Assembly (NCBI GenBank): GCA_903891325.1
Contig: CAITEC010000118.1
Location: 1-64,000 of the forward strand
Direction: 5' to 3'
Length of the DNA: 64,000 nucleotides
Source: an uncultured Opitutaceae bacterium
GTDB taxonomy: Bacteria; Verrucomicrobiota; Verrucomicrobiia; Opitutales; Opitutaceae
The notes below the pieces were generated by a model. It was given only the letters and a program-made list of their open reading frames with translations, did no database searches and was not told the origin of the DNA. Below, piece by piece: positions 32,901 through 40,809 of this stretch (position 1 is its first letter; every line of letters begins with the position of its first letter). The translations under genes and the position numbers were made by a program.

Positions 32901-33191
32901 ACCTACCATGTCATCCACCCGGGCGGGCGCAACTACGCCAAGGTTCCCGTCAATTCCTACGAGGCGGAGGGGCGGCGACTGGCGCGCTTTTCCCCCTTCG
33001 GGCACACCCCCGGCGGGTTGGATCCGCTCGATCCGGCCCGCGGCACCGAGACGCGGCGCTTCGCCCGCTTCTTTCCCTTCGGGCATGCGCCCGGCAGGCT
33101 CGATCCCCTGGAGACAGTCACCGGCTCGGCGGAATTCCGCTACACGGTGGACCTGCGGCTTGCCGCAAAGCGCAAAAACGGGCAGCGTTAG
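29904..33191 (+). CDS. transglutaminase-like protein with DUF2126 domain
   Basis: Protein of 1095 residues. The N-terminal transglutaminase-associated beta domain (residues 1-110) leads to a papain-like core with Cys180 (GSGSCRDSAWL), His229 (DLHAWCEVYLP) and Asp245 (GLDPTSG). From about residue 320 the large DUF2126 domain follows (RLTVGGEPTFVASDDMDGPEW). The core is intact, so peptidase or transamidase activity is likely. It heads a three-gene operon with an ATP-grasp/alpha-E protein and a second transglutaminase. Aravind and colleagues predicted that such sets make or modify peptides. Met at 29904 is chosen because the conserved domain starts directly after it. Confidence 0.88.
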   Translation: MALHVALHHRTTYRYDRAIMLGPQTVRLRPAPHCATPILSYSLKVEPAEHFVNWLQDPQGNRNARFVFPKPTRVFSVEVDLIAEMTVRNPFDFFLEPEAEKIPFAYETALAVELLPFLRKDPAEPAFRKFLGEIDLTPRPTVDFLVGLNSRVNRAVKYIIRLEHGVQSPNETLARGSGSCRDSAWLLVQLLRHIGLAARFASGYLIQLRPDVRAAGDAPGAPEDFGDLHAWCEVYLPGAGWIGLDPTSGLMAGEGHLPLACSPEPSGAAPISGSVEKCESTLAFELSIRRIVESSRVTLPYSDETWAKIDGVGAKVDALLKAGDVRLTVGGEPTFVASDDMDGPEWNTEALGPRKRELAGKLFERVFATYGHGGFVQHGQGKWYPGEPLPRWVLACFWRKDRKPIWREPRLLADPLVSAGRGAADARRFAAGLAGRLGIGENRLVPGFEDAFYHAWKERRLPAGYDPAELSLADKAERARLAAALETGLDTPAGFALPIMRGHTGAWLSSAWHFAAGRMFLIPGDSPMGLRLPLGLQPWRLPGDVGPILESEVRIALCVEARGGQVLVFLPPLEEADDYLALVAAVEATAGSLEIPVVLEGYNPPVDPLIDNIKITPDPGVIEVNINPSSSWAELKEKTDWLYATARECGLGAEKFMIDGRHAGTGGGNHVVLGGPSPEDSPLLRRPHLLKSLVAYWHQHPALSYLFSGLFIGPTSQSPRIDEARNDSVYEMEIAFLELDRQLAKSGRGPGACPPWLVDRIFRNLLVDVTGNTHRAEFCIDKLYSPDSASGRLGLLEFRGFEMPPHPRMSLVQQLLIRALVARFWEHPYTPRSLVRWGTELHDRFMLPHFVEMDIGDVVADLRDWGIPFSESWFAPHLEFRFPVFGTLQYRDMELELRNALEPWHVMGEESVGATVRFVDSSVERLQVRLRGLIPARYQVACNGVLVPLHATGVVGEFVAGVRYRAWQPPSALHPTIGIDSPLVFDLVDTWTGRAVSGCTYHVIHPGGRNYAKVPVNSYEAEGRRLARFSPFGHTPGGLDPLDPARGTETRRFARFFPFGHAPGRLDPLETVTGSAEFRYTVDLRLAAKRKNGQR

Positions 33192-33215
33192 GCGATTTTT
33201 CCCCAGCAGACCCCA

Positions 33216-35723
33216 ATGCCCGAACCCCACGCCCCGCCCGGCAACGACGATCTCCTGCCTGGTTACGCGGGGCTCCCGGGGCGTTTCGACGAGTGCCGGG
33301 ACGAGGACGGCTCGATAAGGCCGCACTGGGCGGAATTCCTCCGGAGCCTGGGCGCGGTGCCTTCGGCGACGCTGGCGACCGCCGCCGAGGCGTCCGCACG
33401 GGCAGTCCTGGAGCAGGACGTGAGCATGAATGTCTATGCGGGCGACCGGTCGGAATCGAAGCCCTGGCCGCTGGACGTTGTCCCGCTGCTGCTCAGCCCG
33501 GCCGATTGGGAGGTCCTGAGCAATGGGCTGCGCCAGAGGGCGCGCCTGTACAATACGCTGCTCGCCGACCTCTACGGTCCGCAGAAATTCCTGCAGGACG
33601 GCGTCCTGCCCGCCCGGCTGGCGATGGCCAATCCCCACTTTCTGCGGCCCTGCGCGGGTATCGGCAACCAGCCCGGGGTCTTCCTGCACCATTATGCCGC
33701 GGACATCGCGCGCTCGCCGGACGGCCAGTGGTGGGTGCTCCAGGACCGGCTGGACGCCCCGTCGGGATTTGGCTACTCCCTGCAAAACCGGGCGATCGTG
33801 CAATCGGCCCTCTCGCAGCCGTTCAACGGCTTGCGCGTGGGGCGCCTGGAGGGCTTCTTTCGCGACTTCCAGTCCTCGCTCTCCAACCTGGCGCCTTTCC
33901 GGGTGCGGGGCGAGGATCCGCGGGTTGTCTTCCTGTCCCCGGGGCCCGCCAACGAGACCTATTTTGAGCACGCTTATCTCGCGCGGCACCTGGGGCACCC
34001 GCTGGTCGAGGGAGCGGACCTCACGACCCGGGATGGGCAGGTCTTCCTTCGGACCGTCGGCGGACTCAAGCGCGTGGACGCGGTCATCCGGCGGGTGGAC
34101 TCGTCGTTCTGCGATCCCCTCGAACTCGACCCGCACTCCGTCCTGGGCGTCCCCGGGTTTGTCCACGCCGCGCACGGCAACCGGGTCGCGATCGCCAACC
34201 GGCTCGGCGGGGCCGCGCTGGAGAGTGCGAGCCTCCTGGGCTTCCTCAAGCCGCTCTGCCGCGCGGTCCTGGGTGAGGACCTGCGCCTGCCGAGCGTGGG
34301 CACCTGGTGGTGCGGCCACCCGGAGGCGCTCGCCTACGTGCTGAAGAATCTCGGCAGCCTGGTCATCAAGCCGTCCTTCCGGGTGCGCGGCGGATTTTCC
34401 ACGCGGTACGGCGCCTTGCTTACCGAGAGCGAGCGAGAGGCGCTCGCCGCGGAGATTGCGGCCAACCCCGGGGACTACTGCGGCCAGGAACGGGTCTTTC
34501 TGGGCACCACGCCGGCCTGGGCCGGGGGAAGCCTCCGCCCGGTTCCCTTCGTGATGAGGCTTTTCGTCGCCTGGCAGGACCGCGACTACCGGGTGATGCC
34601 CGGAGGGCTGACCCGGTTTGACCCGAGTGGCGAGGACGCGATCGTGTCGCTGCAGCGGGGAAGCGTGAGCAAGGACACCTGGGTGGTCTCCGCGAAGCCC
34701 GGCCAGGCCCCTCGGCCCGCTCCTCTGGCCGAGCCCGACGCAGGCTATCAGCGCCCCGAGAGCACGCCCAGCCGGGTCGCGGACAACTTCTACTGGTTCG
34801 GCCGGTATCTCGAACGCACGGCCCAAATGGTGCGGCTCCTGGACAGGCTCGACCCGCTTCTCCGGAGCGAAGTGGCGGCGCTCGATCCGGCCGTGGTCGG
34901 CGACTCACTGCGAATCCTCCTCGCCGCGCAGCAGAGCTGGCCGGAGGACGGCGCGACAGCCGGGGAAATGGCCGCGCAGATCCGGGTGGACGCCGATGAT
35001 CCCGATCATCCCGGAAGCCTGGCGGCCAACCTGGCGCAGCTCATCCGGGTGATGGACCAGTTGAAAGTCAGTCTGCCCCCGGAGTTCTGGCGGATCCTCC
35101 GGCGGTTGCGGGGTATCGCCGCCCAGGAGCAACCCCAGTTCGAGTCCGACTTCGGCCAGCAGCTCGGGATCCTGAAGGCGCTGGGAAGCGAGACCATCGC
35201 CCACGACCTGGGATGGCGCTTCCTCATGCTGGGCCGGTGGATCGAGCGCGCGCTCCAGCTGATCTTCCTCGCCGGCGAATTTCTCCTGCCCACGGGCCGG
35301 GAGGGGCCTGCGCAAGGCCCGCCTGGGGAATTTCGGCTGCAGACGCTGCTTCATTTCACGGACACGCTCTTCACCTACCGGGGCGTCTACCACGGGATCC
35401 AGCGCCCGGACTCGATCGTCGCCTGGCTGATCGCCGCGCCGGAGAATCCCCGCGGCCTGCGTTTCCAGGTGGACCAGGTCGCCGAGCACCTGGCGGCGCT
35501 GCCCGCGGTTCCCTCCCAGCGATCGGTTCCCGACCTGAAGGCAACGGCCCTCCGCCTGGGGGCGGCCATCAGGCAATCCGATCCCTCGTTGCTGGCGCGC
35601 GACCCGCAACTGGCCCGCGCGTTCCTCGCAGGGGCCCGGGAAACCCTGACGGAGATCAACGACCGGCTGACCCAGGTCTACTTCAGCCACTCCGAGGTGC
35701 CCGAGGCGATCCAGGGAAGCTAG
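33216..35723 (+). CDS. circularly permuted ATP-grasp protein fused to alpha-E domain
   Basis: Fusion protein of 835 residues. Residues 1-480 match the circularly permuted ATP-grasp type 2 family (DUF404/DUF407), including PGVFLHHYAADIARSPDGQW, LVIKPSFRVRGGFSTRYG and PFVMRLFVAWQDRDYRVMPG. The C-terminal 300 residues are the helical alpha-E domain (DUF403), starting RVADNFYWFGRYLERTAQMV. In many bacteria these are separate genes. The enzyme is predicted to form an amide or peptide-like bond at the expense of ATP, feeding or countering the adjacent transglutaminases. No substrate is known. Confidence 0.88.
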   Translation: MPEPHAPPGNDDLLPGYAGLPGRFDECRDEDGSIRPHWAEFLRSLGAVPSATLATAAEASARAVLEQDVSMNVYAGDRSESKPWPLDVVPLLLSPADWEVLSNGLRQRARLYNTLLADLYGPQKFLQDGVLPARLAMANPHFLRPCAGIGNQPGVFLHHYAADIARSPDGQWWVLQDRLDAPSGFGYSLQNRAIVQSALSQPFNGLRVGRLEGFFRDFQSSLSNLAPFRVRGEDPRVVFLSPGPANETYFEHAYLARHLGHPLVEGADLTTRDGQVFLRTVGGLKRVDAVIRRVDSSFCDPLELDPHSVLGVPGFVHAAHGNRVAIANRLGGAALESASLLGFLKPLCRAVLGEDLRLPSVGTWWCGHPEALAYVLKNLGSLVIKPSFRVRGGFSTRYGALLTESEREALAAEIAANPGDYCGQERVFLGTTPAWAGGSLRPVPFVMRLFVAWQDRDYRVMPGGLTRFDPSGEDAIVSLQRGSVSKDTWVVSAKPGQAPRPAPLAEPDAGYQRPESTPSRVADNFYWFGRYLERTAQMVRLLDRLDPLLRSEVAALDPAVVGDSLRILLAAQQSWPEDGATAGEMAAQIRVDADDPDHPGSLAANLAQLIRVMDQLKVSLPPEFWRILRRLRGIAAQEQPQFESDFGQQLGILKALGSETIAHDLGWRFLMLGRWIERALQLIFLAGEFLLPTGREGPAQGPPGEFRLQTLLHFTDTLFTYRGVYHGIQRPDSIVAWLIAAPENPRGLRFQVDQVAEHLAALPAVPSQRSVPDLKATALRLGAAIRQSDPSLLARDPQLARAFLAGARETLTEINDRLTQVYFSHSEVPEAIQGS

Positions 35724-35726
35724 CCC

Positions 35727-36620
35727 ATGCCGCGCTACAGCATCATCCACACGACGCACTACCTGCTCGCCTCGCAGGCGACCGCGGCCTGGCAGGCGCT
35801 TCACCTCCAGCCCCGCAACGAGGCGAACCAGCACTGCGACGCCTTCGAGCTCCAGGTCTCGCCGCACCCGACGGACCTCACCTCGCGGATCGACTATTTT
35901 GGAAACAAGCAGCACCTCTTCACCCTCAGGGAACCGCTCCGCGAGCTGACGGTGACCAGCCGCAGCCTCGTCCGGCGCGAGGAACCGGCTCCCCCTCCCG
36001 ACGGGCCGGCCCCGACCCTGGCGGAAACACCCGGCCGGGTTGAAAAGGCGGTGGAGGAGATCGATTTCTCGCTGGAGCAATTCCTTCACGCCTCGCCCAT
36101 GGTTCCGCTCCTTCCCGAGGCGGGGATCCTCGCGGAGGATTTGGCCGGGAACCTCGGGGGCGACGCTCCGCTGCCCGAGTGGCTGGCGAGGATGGGGGCC
36201 GGCTTCTGCGATGCCTTCACCTTCGACCGGGAGGCGACCCGGATTTCCACGCCGCTTTCGGAGGTGATCGTCGAGCGGCGGGGCGTGTGCCAGGATTTTG
36301 CGCACCTGATGATCAGTTGCCTGCGGCAAAAGGGCGTCCCGGCGGCCTACGTGAGCGGCTACCTGCTCACCCGGCCCCCGCCCGGGCAGCCCCGGATGAT
36401 TGGCGCAGACGCATCCCACGCCTGGGTATCCGCGTACATTCCCGGGACGGGATGGGTGGACTACGACCCGACGAATGCCTGTCCGGCCGGCAGGAGACAC
36501 ATCGTGGTCGCCCGCGGCAGGGACTTTTCCGACGTGAGCCCGGTGAAGGGCCTGTTCAGCGGCGGGGGCGCGCAGACGCTCAACACCGGGGTGACCGTCG
36601 AGGAGACCGGTCCCTCCTGA
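35727..36620 (+). CDS. transglutaminase-like cysteine protein
   Basis: Protein of 297 residues, 3 bp after the ATP-grasp gene. The N-terminal beta domain (residues 1-85) is followed by an intact triad: Cys188 (RRGVCQDFAHL), His231 (DASHAWVSAYIP) and Asp247 (VDYDPTNACPAG). It is the small partner of the 1095-residue transglutaminase upstream. Lacking a signal peptide, it should be cytoplasmic like the rest of the operon. The set of two transglutaminases with one ATP-grasp/alpha-E protein is widely conserved and often called a peptide-modification system. Confidence 0.9.
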   Translation: MPRYSIIHTTHYLLASQATAAWQALHLQPRNEANQHCDAFELQVSPHPTDLTSRIDYFGNKQHLFTLREPLRELTVTSRSLVRREEPAPPPDGPAPTLAETPGRVEKAVEEIDFSLEQFLHASPMVPLLPEAGILAEDLAGNLGGDAPLPEWLARMGAGFCDAFTFDREATRISTPLSEVIVERRGVCQDFAHLMISCLRQKGVPAAYVSGYLLTRPPPGQPRMIGADASHAWVSAYIPGTGWVDYDPTNACPAGRRHIVVARGRDFSDVSPVKGLFSGGGAQTLNTGVTVEETGPS

Positions 36621-36651
36621 GCGGGCTCGCCGGGTCTGCCCGGGCGTGCCC

Positions 36652-37932
36652 TCAGCGCAGGTCCGCAACGCTCGAGGGGCGGGCGCAACCCGGGCCCTTG
36701 TCGAGCCAGGCCTTCCCGATCCTTCTCACCTCCGCCCAGTCGCGGGCCGATCCCAGCAGGACGTAGGAGACGCGGGTGGCCGTCCACCGGTTGAAGGCCA
36801 TATCCTTGCAGAATCCCGAGTAGTCCCGCCAGAAGGACGAAAGGCGTTTCCCCTCCGGGACGAAGAATTGCCCGATCGATCCGAAGCTGTAGGAATAGGG
36901 CGAGCCCGGTTTCCAGTACGAGGTCTGTGAGTTTGCCCAGCCGATCGGCCAGTGGTCCCACAGGCCCTGGCCCCAGCCGGACCCACCCGCCGCACCGGGG
37001 GTGCTGTGGTCCACGTACTGGTTGAACTTTCCCGAGAAGCCGCTCGCCTCGCCCAGCGCGATGAAAAGGAGCCGGCCGCGGAAGGGCATGACCAGGGCGC
37101 AGCCGCGCGAGCGGGTGATCGCGTCCAGGGTCGCATCGTCGCCGTTGCGCCGGACCGATCCCTTCTCCCCCCAGAAGATGTCGTAGCGGCGGTCGCTGTA
37201 GAGATCCAGCGCGGCGAGGGCGTCGACGTCGCCATGCGCCGGATCACGGACAAATGAATCCCTGACGAAGGCCCCCTGCGGCAGCACGCCGAAGAGCTCG
37301 ATTGGCTGGGTGCTGTAGCCGGCCACGCTCCCGGGCATCAGGCTCTCGTAGGACATCCGGCGCAGCACCAGTCCATTGGGATAGGCGAAGTAGTCCTCCG
37401 TGCCCCGAAGGCGCGGATGGGCGTCGCTGTCCTTGTTCACCGCAAAATACGTCCAGCGCACCCACACGCGCGCGGGACCGGCCTGGATGACGTCCACGAA
37501 GCTGTTTCGCTCCTTGCGTCCCTCATTGTTGAAGAGCTCCGCGTCACCCAGGTTGCCCTCGAAGAACTGGCTGCACAGCGCCGAGCCGTCGGGCAGCTCG
37601 AGGAGGGGACAGTAGCTCGCCTCGTGGCTGAAGATGAATCGGCAGGGATCGTTCTTCCAGGAGACAACCAGCGCCCTCCTCGCATTCCCGTCCGCGTGCG
37701 GCGGGCTGGGGGCGAGGGAACCGGTGTAATGCCCCGGGGCGTAGTCGGTGACCTCGGCGACGGACACGCCGGCCGTTCCCAGGGCCGGGAGCGCCGCCAT
37801 CGTGGTCGGCGCGGGCTTGACGAAGATCGGATCGGGACCGTCCTCGATCGCCGCGCGGGCGGGATTCGAAAATATCAGGGCCGCGGCGAGGAGAGGCAAA
37901 GCGCCGAGCGGGTGACGTCCAAAATAGTGCAT
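36652..37932 (-). CDS. secreted protein of unknown function
   Basis: Exported protein of 426 residues with a signal peptide (ALPLLAAALIFSNPARAA). The mature region is rich in aromatic residues and has several Trp-containing segments such as FIFSHEASYCPLLELPDGSA and LWDHWPIGWANSQTSYWKPG. Four to five cysteines are present. The pattern suggests a beta-rich extracytoplasmic fold, perhaps carbohydrate-active, but I recognise no family. It follows the UroD-like gene on the same strand across a hairpin-rich gap. Convergent with the transglutaminase operon. Confidence 0.7.
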   Translation of the reverse strand: MHYFGRHPLGALPLLAAALIFSNPARAAIEDGPDPIFVKPAPTTMAALPALGTAGVSVAEVTDYAPGHYTGSLAPSPPHADGNARRALVVSWKNDPCRFIFSHEASYCPLLELPDGSALCSQFFEGNLGDAELFNNEGRKERNSFVDVIQAGPARVWVRWTYFAVNKDSDAHPRLRGTEDYFAYPNGLVLRRMSYESLMPGSVAGYSTQPIELFGVLPQGAFVRDSFVRDPAHGDVDALAALDLYSDRRYDIFWGEKGSVRRNGDDATLDAITRSRGCALVMPFRGRLLFIALGEASGFSGKFNQYVDHSTPGAAGGSGWGQGLWDHWPIGWANSQTSYWKPGSPYSYSFGSIGQFFVPEGKRLSSFWRDYSGFCKDMAFNRWTATRVSYVLLGSARDWAEVRRIGKAWLDKGPGCARPSSVADLR

Positions 37933-37962
37933 TTAAAATAGACTTATGGCTGTTCCGGTTCG

Positions 37963-38013
37963 ATGTAGCCGGCCTCCCAGAGGCCGGTCCGGGGTCTGGG
38001 ACCCCGGCTACAT
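37963..38013. repeat. branched palindrome of the GTAGCCGG family, copy 1
   Basis: Outer stem 37963-37972 (ATGTAGCCGG) pairs with 38004-38013. Two hairpins lie inside: GGCCTC-CCA-GAGGCC (37971-37985) and an 8-bp stem CCGGGGTC-TGG-GACCCCGG (37989-38007). A T run follows on the plus side. The first 25 bases are identical to those of the hairpin at 61402-61434. It lies between two minus-strand genes and may also act as a terminator. Confidence 0.85.
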
Positions 38014-38032
38014 TTTTCTTTGCAATCGATCC

Positions 38033-38983
38033 TTAGTAATTCCCCTCCTGGCGCCAGACATCGAGCATCGTCTCGTAGCTGGCCAGCGGCATCCCGGTGT
38101 AGACGCAGTTGCTCGTGGAGAAGATGTAGCCACCTCCCGGCATCCCGTGCCGCAGCGAGTAGCGCGCCGATTCCCGGATCTGCTCCGGGGTCCCCGTGTC
38201 CATGACCCCGCAGTGGACGTTCCCGATCAGGCACAGATCCTTCCCGTAGAGGCGCTTCACCTCGGCAATATCCACGCCGCCCTGGGGATCGAGGGAGTGG
38301 AGGGCGTGCGGCCGGGTCTGCACGAGCTGGTCAAGGATCGGCATGATGTTTCCATCGGTGTGCTTGATCACGTAGTAGCCCAGGTCGCGGTAACCCCGCG
38401 TGACCTCCGCCAGGTAGGGGGTCACAAATTCCGAGAAGGCCGCCGGGCTCATGAAGGGCCCGGTGTTGAAGCAGTAGTCGGCACAGAGGGCGAAGCCGTC
38501 GAGCCCGCCCGGCCGCCGGTTCCTTGCGGCCCGCTCCAGGGACTCCTTCACCCATCCGGCGGTGCGCGCCTTCAGGACAGCGGGTTCCTCGACCATCTGG
38601 CAGGAGAAGGACTCCATGTCCGTCCCATTGGGCACCGCGAAGGTCGCATCGCCGTGGGCCATCAGGAAGTAGCGGTCTCCGCTGCGCTCCCGGATGAGGG
38701 CGACCATGCGATTGAGCTCATCGTCGGTCCCGGGATTGGGATGGATGAAGATCGCGCTGTGCTCGAAGCGCTCGGCGGTCGCGATGTAGAGGTCGGCCAT
38801 GTCGCGCCGGTGCAGCTCGCGCTCCCGCTCCTCCATCTGGAACCACTGCTCGTAGGTGCGGTGGATCGGGTGCAGCTTCCCGAAGGCCTCCATCGTGAGG
38901 AAGAAAACCAGTTCGAAGTGCGGAACGCGGCCGGTCAGGGGCCTGCGCTCCAGGGCGGCGATCATGCGTTCCCGGGGTGTCAT
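38033..38983 (-). CDS. uroporphyrinogen decarboxylase-like protein
   Basis: UroD/MtaA-type TIM barrel of 316 residues. Family features are MTPRERMIAALERRPLTGRV at the N-terminus, KHTDGNIMPILDQLVQTRPH and the C-terminal IGNVHCGVMDTGTPEQIRES. True HemE has Arg and Asp residues for porphyrin carboxylates; this protein instead resembles the corrinoid methyltransferase-like group. A methyl-transfer or demethylation role on a small metabolite is possible. The following MFS transporter and the secreted protein may act in the same uptake and breakdown route. The start is the only reasonable Met. Confidence 0.75.
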   Translation of the reverse strand: MTPRERMIAALERRPLTGRVPHFELVFFLTMEAFGKLHPIHRTYEQWFQMEERERELHRRDMADLYIATAERFEHSAIFIHPNPGTDDELNRMVALIRERSGDRYFLMAHGDATFAVPNGTDMESFSCQMVEEPAVLKARTAGWVKESLERAARNRRPGGLDGFALCADYCFNTGPFMSPAAFSEFVTPYLAEVTRGYRDLGYYVIKHTDGNIMPILDQLVQTRPHALHSLDPQGGVDIAEVKRLYGKDLCLIGNVHCGVMDTGTPEQIRESARYSLRHGMPGGGYIFSTSNCVYTGMPLASYETMLDVWRQEGNY

Positions 38984-38999
38984 GGGGCGAGGGGAGGAA

Positions 39000-40205
39000 T
39001 CATTGTCCCGCAGTGCGCGGGCGCGAGGCGTAAAGCAGGACGGGAATTGCCGCCGCCTGGAGAACCACGGAGAGGATCACGACTCCTGTCAGGGAGCGAT
39101 CGTAGAGCCAGCCCATGGCGACGCTGCCGGCAAACCAGGCGATGCCGAACCCCGAGTCGAAGAGCCCAAACCCGGCCGCCTTGCGCTCCGCGGGAAGGAT
39201 CCGGGAAAGCACCGCCTTCAGGAGCGAATCCTGCGCGCCCACGCCCAGTCCCCAAAGGAGCATCCCGACGAGGACCGCGGCGGCTCCGCCCCAGAAGACA
39301 AAGGGGGCGAAGAAGACGGGAAAGAGGAAGGCGCCGATGAGGACGGGCCGGCCGAAGCGGTCGAGGAGGCGCCCGAAGACGAGGGCCGAGAGGGCGCCGG
39401 AGACCATGGCAACCGAATAAAATACCGGGATCATCGACTCGGAAACGACCCGGGTATGCTGGAAGTGGAAACCGATCAGCGCAAAGTCGGCGAAACCCGC
39501 GGCAATCAATCCGCCGCCGAGCACGTACCACCAGTAGCCGCCCGTGTAGCCGGTTGTCCCCGGGACGAGCGGCTTCCGGTCGCGGGGTTCATGGCCGCGC
39601 GGGTAGAGGAACCGGGCGACGGCGACCGTGGCCAGGCAGCAGAGGGCGGAACCGAGGAGCAGGGCAAAGGCGTGATGGTAGCTGCCGCGGTGGTAGAGGA
39701 CCGCGGCCATTACCAGGGGACCGATGGTTGCGCCCGTCTGGTCGAGGGCCTCGTTCAGGCCGAAGACCCATCCGTGGCCGATCGACTTGCCGGCCTCGGA
39801 GAGCATGGCCTCGACCGAGGGCTTCCGGATGGCCTTGCCGGTGCGCTCGGCGATGATGAGGATCGCGGCGACCTTCCAGTTTCCGGCGAGCGCCAGCGCC
39901 GGCACGGCGAACATGTTGATCGTGTATCCTATGAAGATGGAGAGCCAGTAGCGGCGCGTCTTGTCGGCGATGTAGCCGGTGAGGCTGCGGAGGGCGTAGC
40001 CGACCAGTTCGCCAAACCCGGCGATAAATCCGACCGCAGTGGCCGTGGCACCGAGGGAACCCAGGAAGGGACCGGTGATGCTCCGTGCGCCCTCGTAGGT
40101 GAAGTCGGCGAAGAGGTTGACCAGGCCGAGGATGAGGACGAATCGGAAGGCGAGCTTCGCAATGCGAAGCTCGTCCGCCGGAGCCCAACGGGCGGAGGAG
40201 GACAT
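39000..40205 (-). CDS. MFS transporter
   Basis: Major facilitator of 401 residues with about twelve membrane helices. The loop 2-3 motif is present in the form YALRSLTGYIADKTRRYW and its repeat near residue 270 is VFGRLLDRFGRPVLIGAFLF. Met at 40205 (MSSSARWAP) is chosen; the upstream extension runs into the repeat at 40270 and is not coding. The neighbouring UroD-like gene begins 16 bp downstream, so the two are co-transcribed. Substrate cannot be told, though MFS drug/sugar efflux members look similar. Confidence 0.85.
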   Translation of the reverse strand: MSSSARWAPADELRIAKLAFRFVLILGLVNLFADFTYEGARSITGPFLGSLGATATAVGFIAGFGELVGYALRSLTGYIADKTRRYWLSIFIGYTINMFAVPALALAGNWKVAAILIIAERTGKAIRKPSVEAMLSEAGKSIGHGWVFGLNEALDQTGATIGPLVMAAVLYHRGSYHHAFALLLGSALCCLATVAVARFLYPRGHEPRDRKPLVPGTTGYTGGYWWYVLGGGLIAAGFADFALIGFHFQHTRVVSESMIPVFYSVAMVSGALSALVFGRLLDRFGRPVLIGAFLFPVFFAPFVFWGGAAAVLVGMLLWGLGVGAQDSLLKAVLSRILPAERKAAGFGLFDSGFGIAWFAGSVAMGWLYDRSLTGVVILSVVLQAAAIPVLLYASRPRTAGQ

Positions 40206-40269
40206 TACCGACCGTAATAGGGGAAGAGCCGATTGGGGATCAATTGGAATCGCTGGCGCGTATTTCCGT

Positions 40270-40341
40270 GGTGGAGCGCGATCTCCGAGCGCGCTGAGCG
40301 ACGATAGCCCAAGCCAGCGTGCCCGGAGGTCCCGCTCCACC
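40270..40341. repeat. 72-bp palindromic repeat, copy 2
   Basis: Arms 40270-40295 and 40316-40341 match the copy at 16485 exactly over 26 bases each; only the loop 40296-40315 differs. It lies upstream of the MFS transporter, inside a 368-bp gap before tRNA-Ser. The gap also contains the short repeat at 40348 and three tandem units. Confidence 0.88.
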
Positions 40342-40429
40342 TCTGAAACTTTCGCGTAGACCCTGAAATACGGCTTTGGTGCAGACCCGCTTGTCCGGCA
40401 GCTTGCCCGGCGGAACGAAGTGGAGGCGG

Positions 40430-40547
40430 GACCCGGGCTTCGTCCGACTACGCCGGGGTCCGAACTGATGACCCGGGCTTCGCTGGGCTTCGTCGGGGTC
40501 CGAAATATTGACGACCCGGCTTCGTCCGACTACGCCGGGGTCCGAAC
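40430..40547. repeat. three tandem hairpin-forming repeats
   Basis: Units start at 40430, 40470 and 40513, each about 36 bp (GACCCGGGCTTCG ... CGGGGTCCGAA). Units 1 and 3 share the core GTCCGACTACGCCGGGG; unit 2 has a changed centre. In each unit GACCC pairs with GGGTC. The array lies on the 3' side of tRNA-Ser and ends in the terminator-like hairpin. Spacing is too short and irregular for CRISPR. Confidence 0.8.
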
Positions 40548-40576
40548 TTTTCGCTGCTTGGCAGCGAAAAGTTCGG
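40542..40576 (-). terminator. 16-bp hairpin overlapping the tRNA-Ser 3' end
   Basis: CCGAACTTTTCGCTGC (40542-40557) pairs perfectly with 40561-40576 around a TTG loop. The right arm includes the discriminator base and first two acceptor bases of tRNA-Ser. It could terminate the tRNA transcript, although in RNA it would compete with the acceptor stem. Confidence 0.6.
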
Positions 40577-40662
40577 AGAGGAAGGGATTCGAACCCTCGG
40601 TACAGTTTTACCCGTACAACGGTTTAGCAAACCGTCCCTTTCGACCACTCAGGCACCTCTCC
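40574..40662 (-). tRNA. tRNA-Ser (anticodon GCT)
   Basis: An 89-nt class II tRNA. The acceptor GGAGAGG pairs with CCTCTCC. The anticodon arm is ACGGT-TTGCTAA-ACCGT with anticodon GCT, and there is a long variable arm (TGTACGGGTAAAACTGTAC). The T arm is GAGGGTTCGAATCCCTT. The CCA is not encoded, unlike in tRNA-Glu of this window. A 51-bp repeat begins 7 bp upstream of its 5' end. Confidence 0.95.
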
Positions 40663-40668
40663 TTAACT

Positions 40669-40719
40669 GAACCTGCGATGCAAAACGCACGCGCCCGGCA
40701 GGGCAAGGAGAATAGCTAA
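40669..40719. repeat. 51-bp direct repeat, copy 1
   Basis: Starts GAACCTGCGATGC and ends AGCTAA. The second copy at 42070-42120 differs at 8 of 51 positions. The two flank a 1.35-kb segment with a secreted-protein gene and a toxin-antitoxin pair. Copy 1 lies directly in front of tRNA-Ser, so it may include that gene's promoter. Confidence 0.85.
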
Positions 40720-40809
40720 TCTGAGTGCCACAATGGATCCCGGCTCTGACAATTCTGCATTTCCCCTAGCTAACAACTCGAATGGGGGTAGTACCGCTAC
40801 TACCCAGGG

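Noticed and set aside
40206-40340. N-terminal extension of the MFS transporter up to 40340
   Set aside because: The extension would be encoded by the palindromic repeat at 40270. The MFS sequence begins naturally at the Met at 40205.
40430-40547. CRISPR array near tRNA-Ser
   Set aside because: Only three units, separated by 4-8 bp, with no spacer-sized unique sequences and no cas genes nearby.
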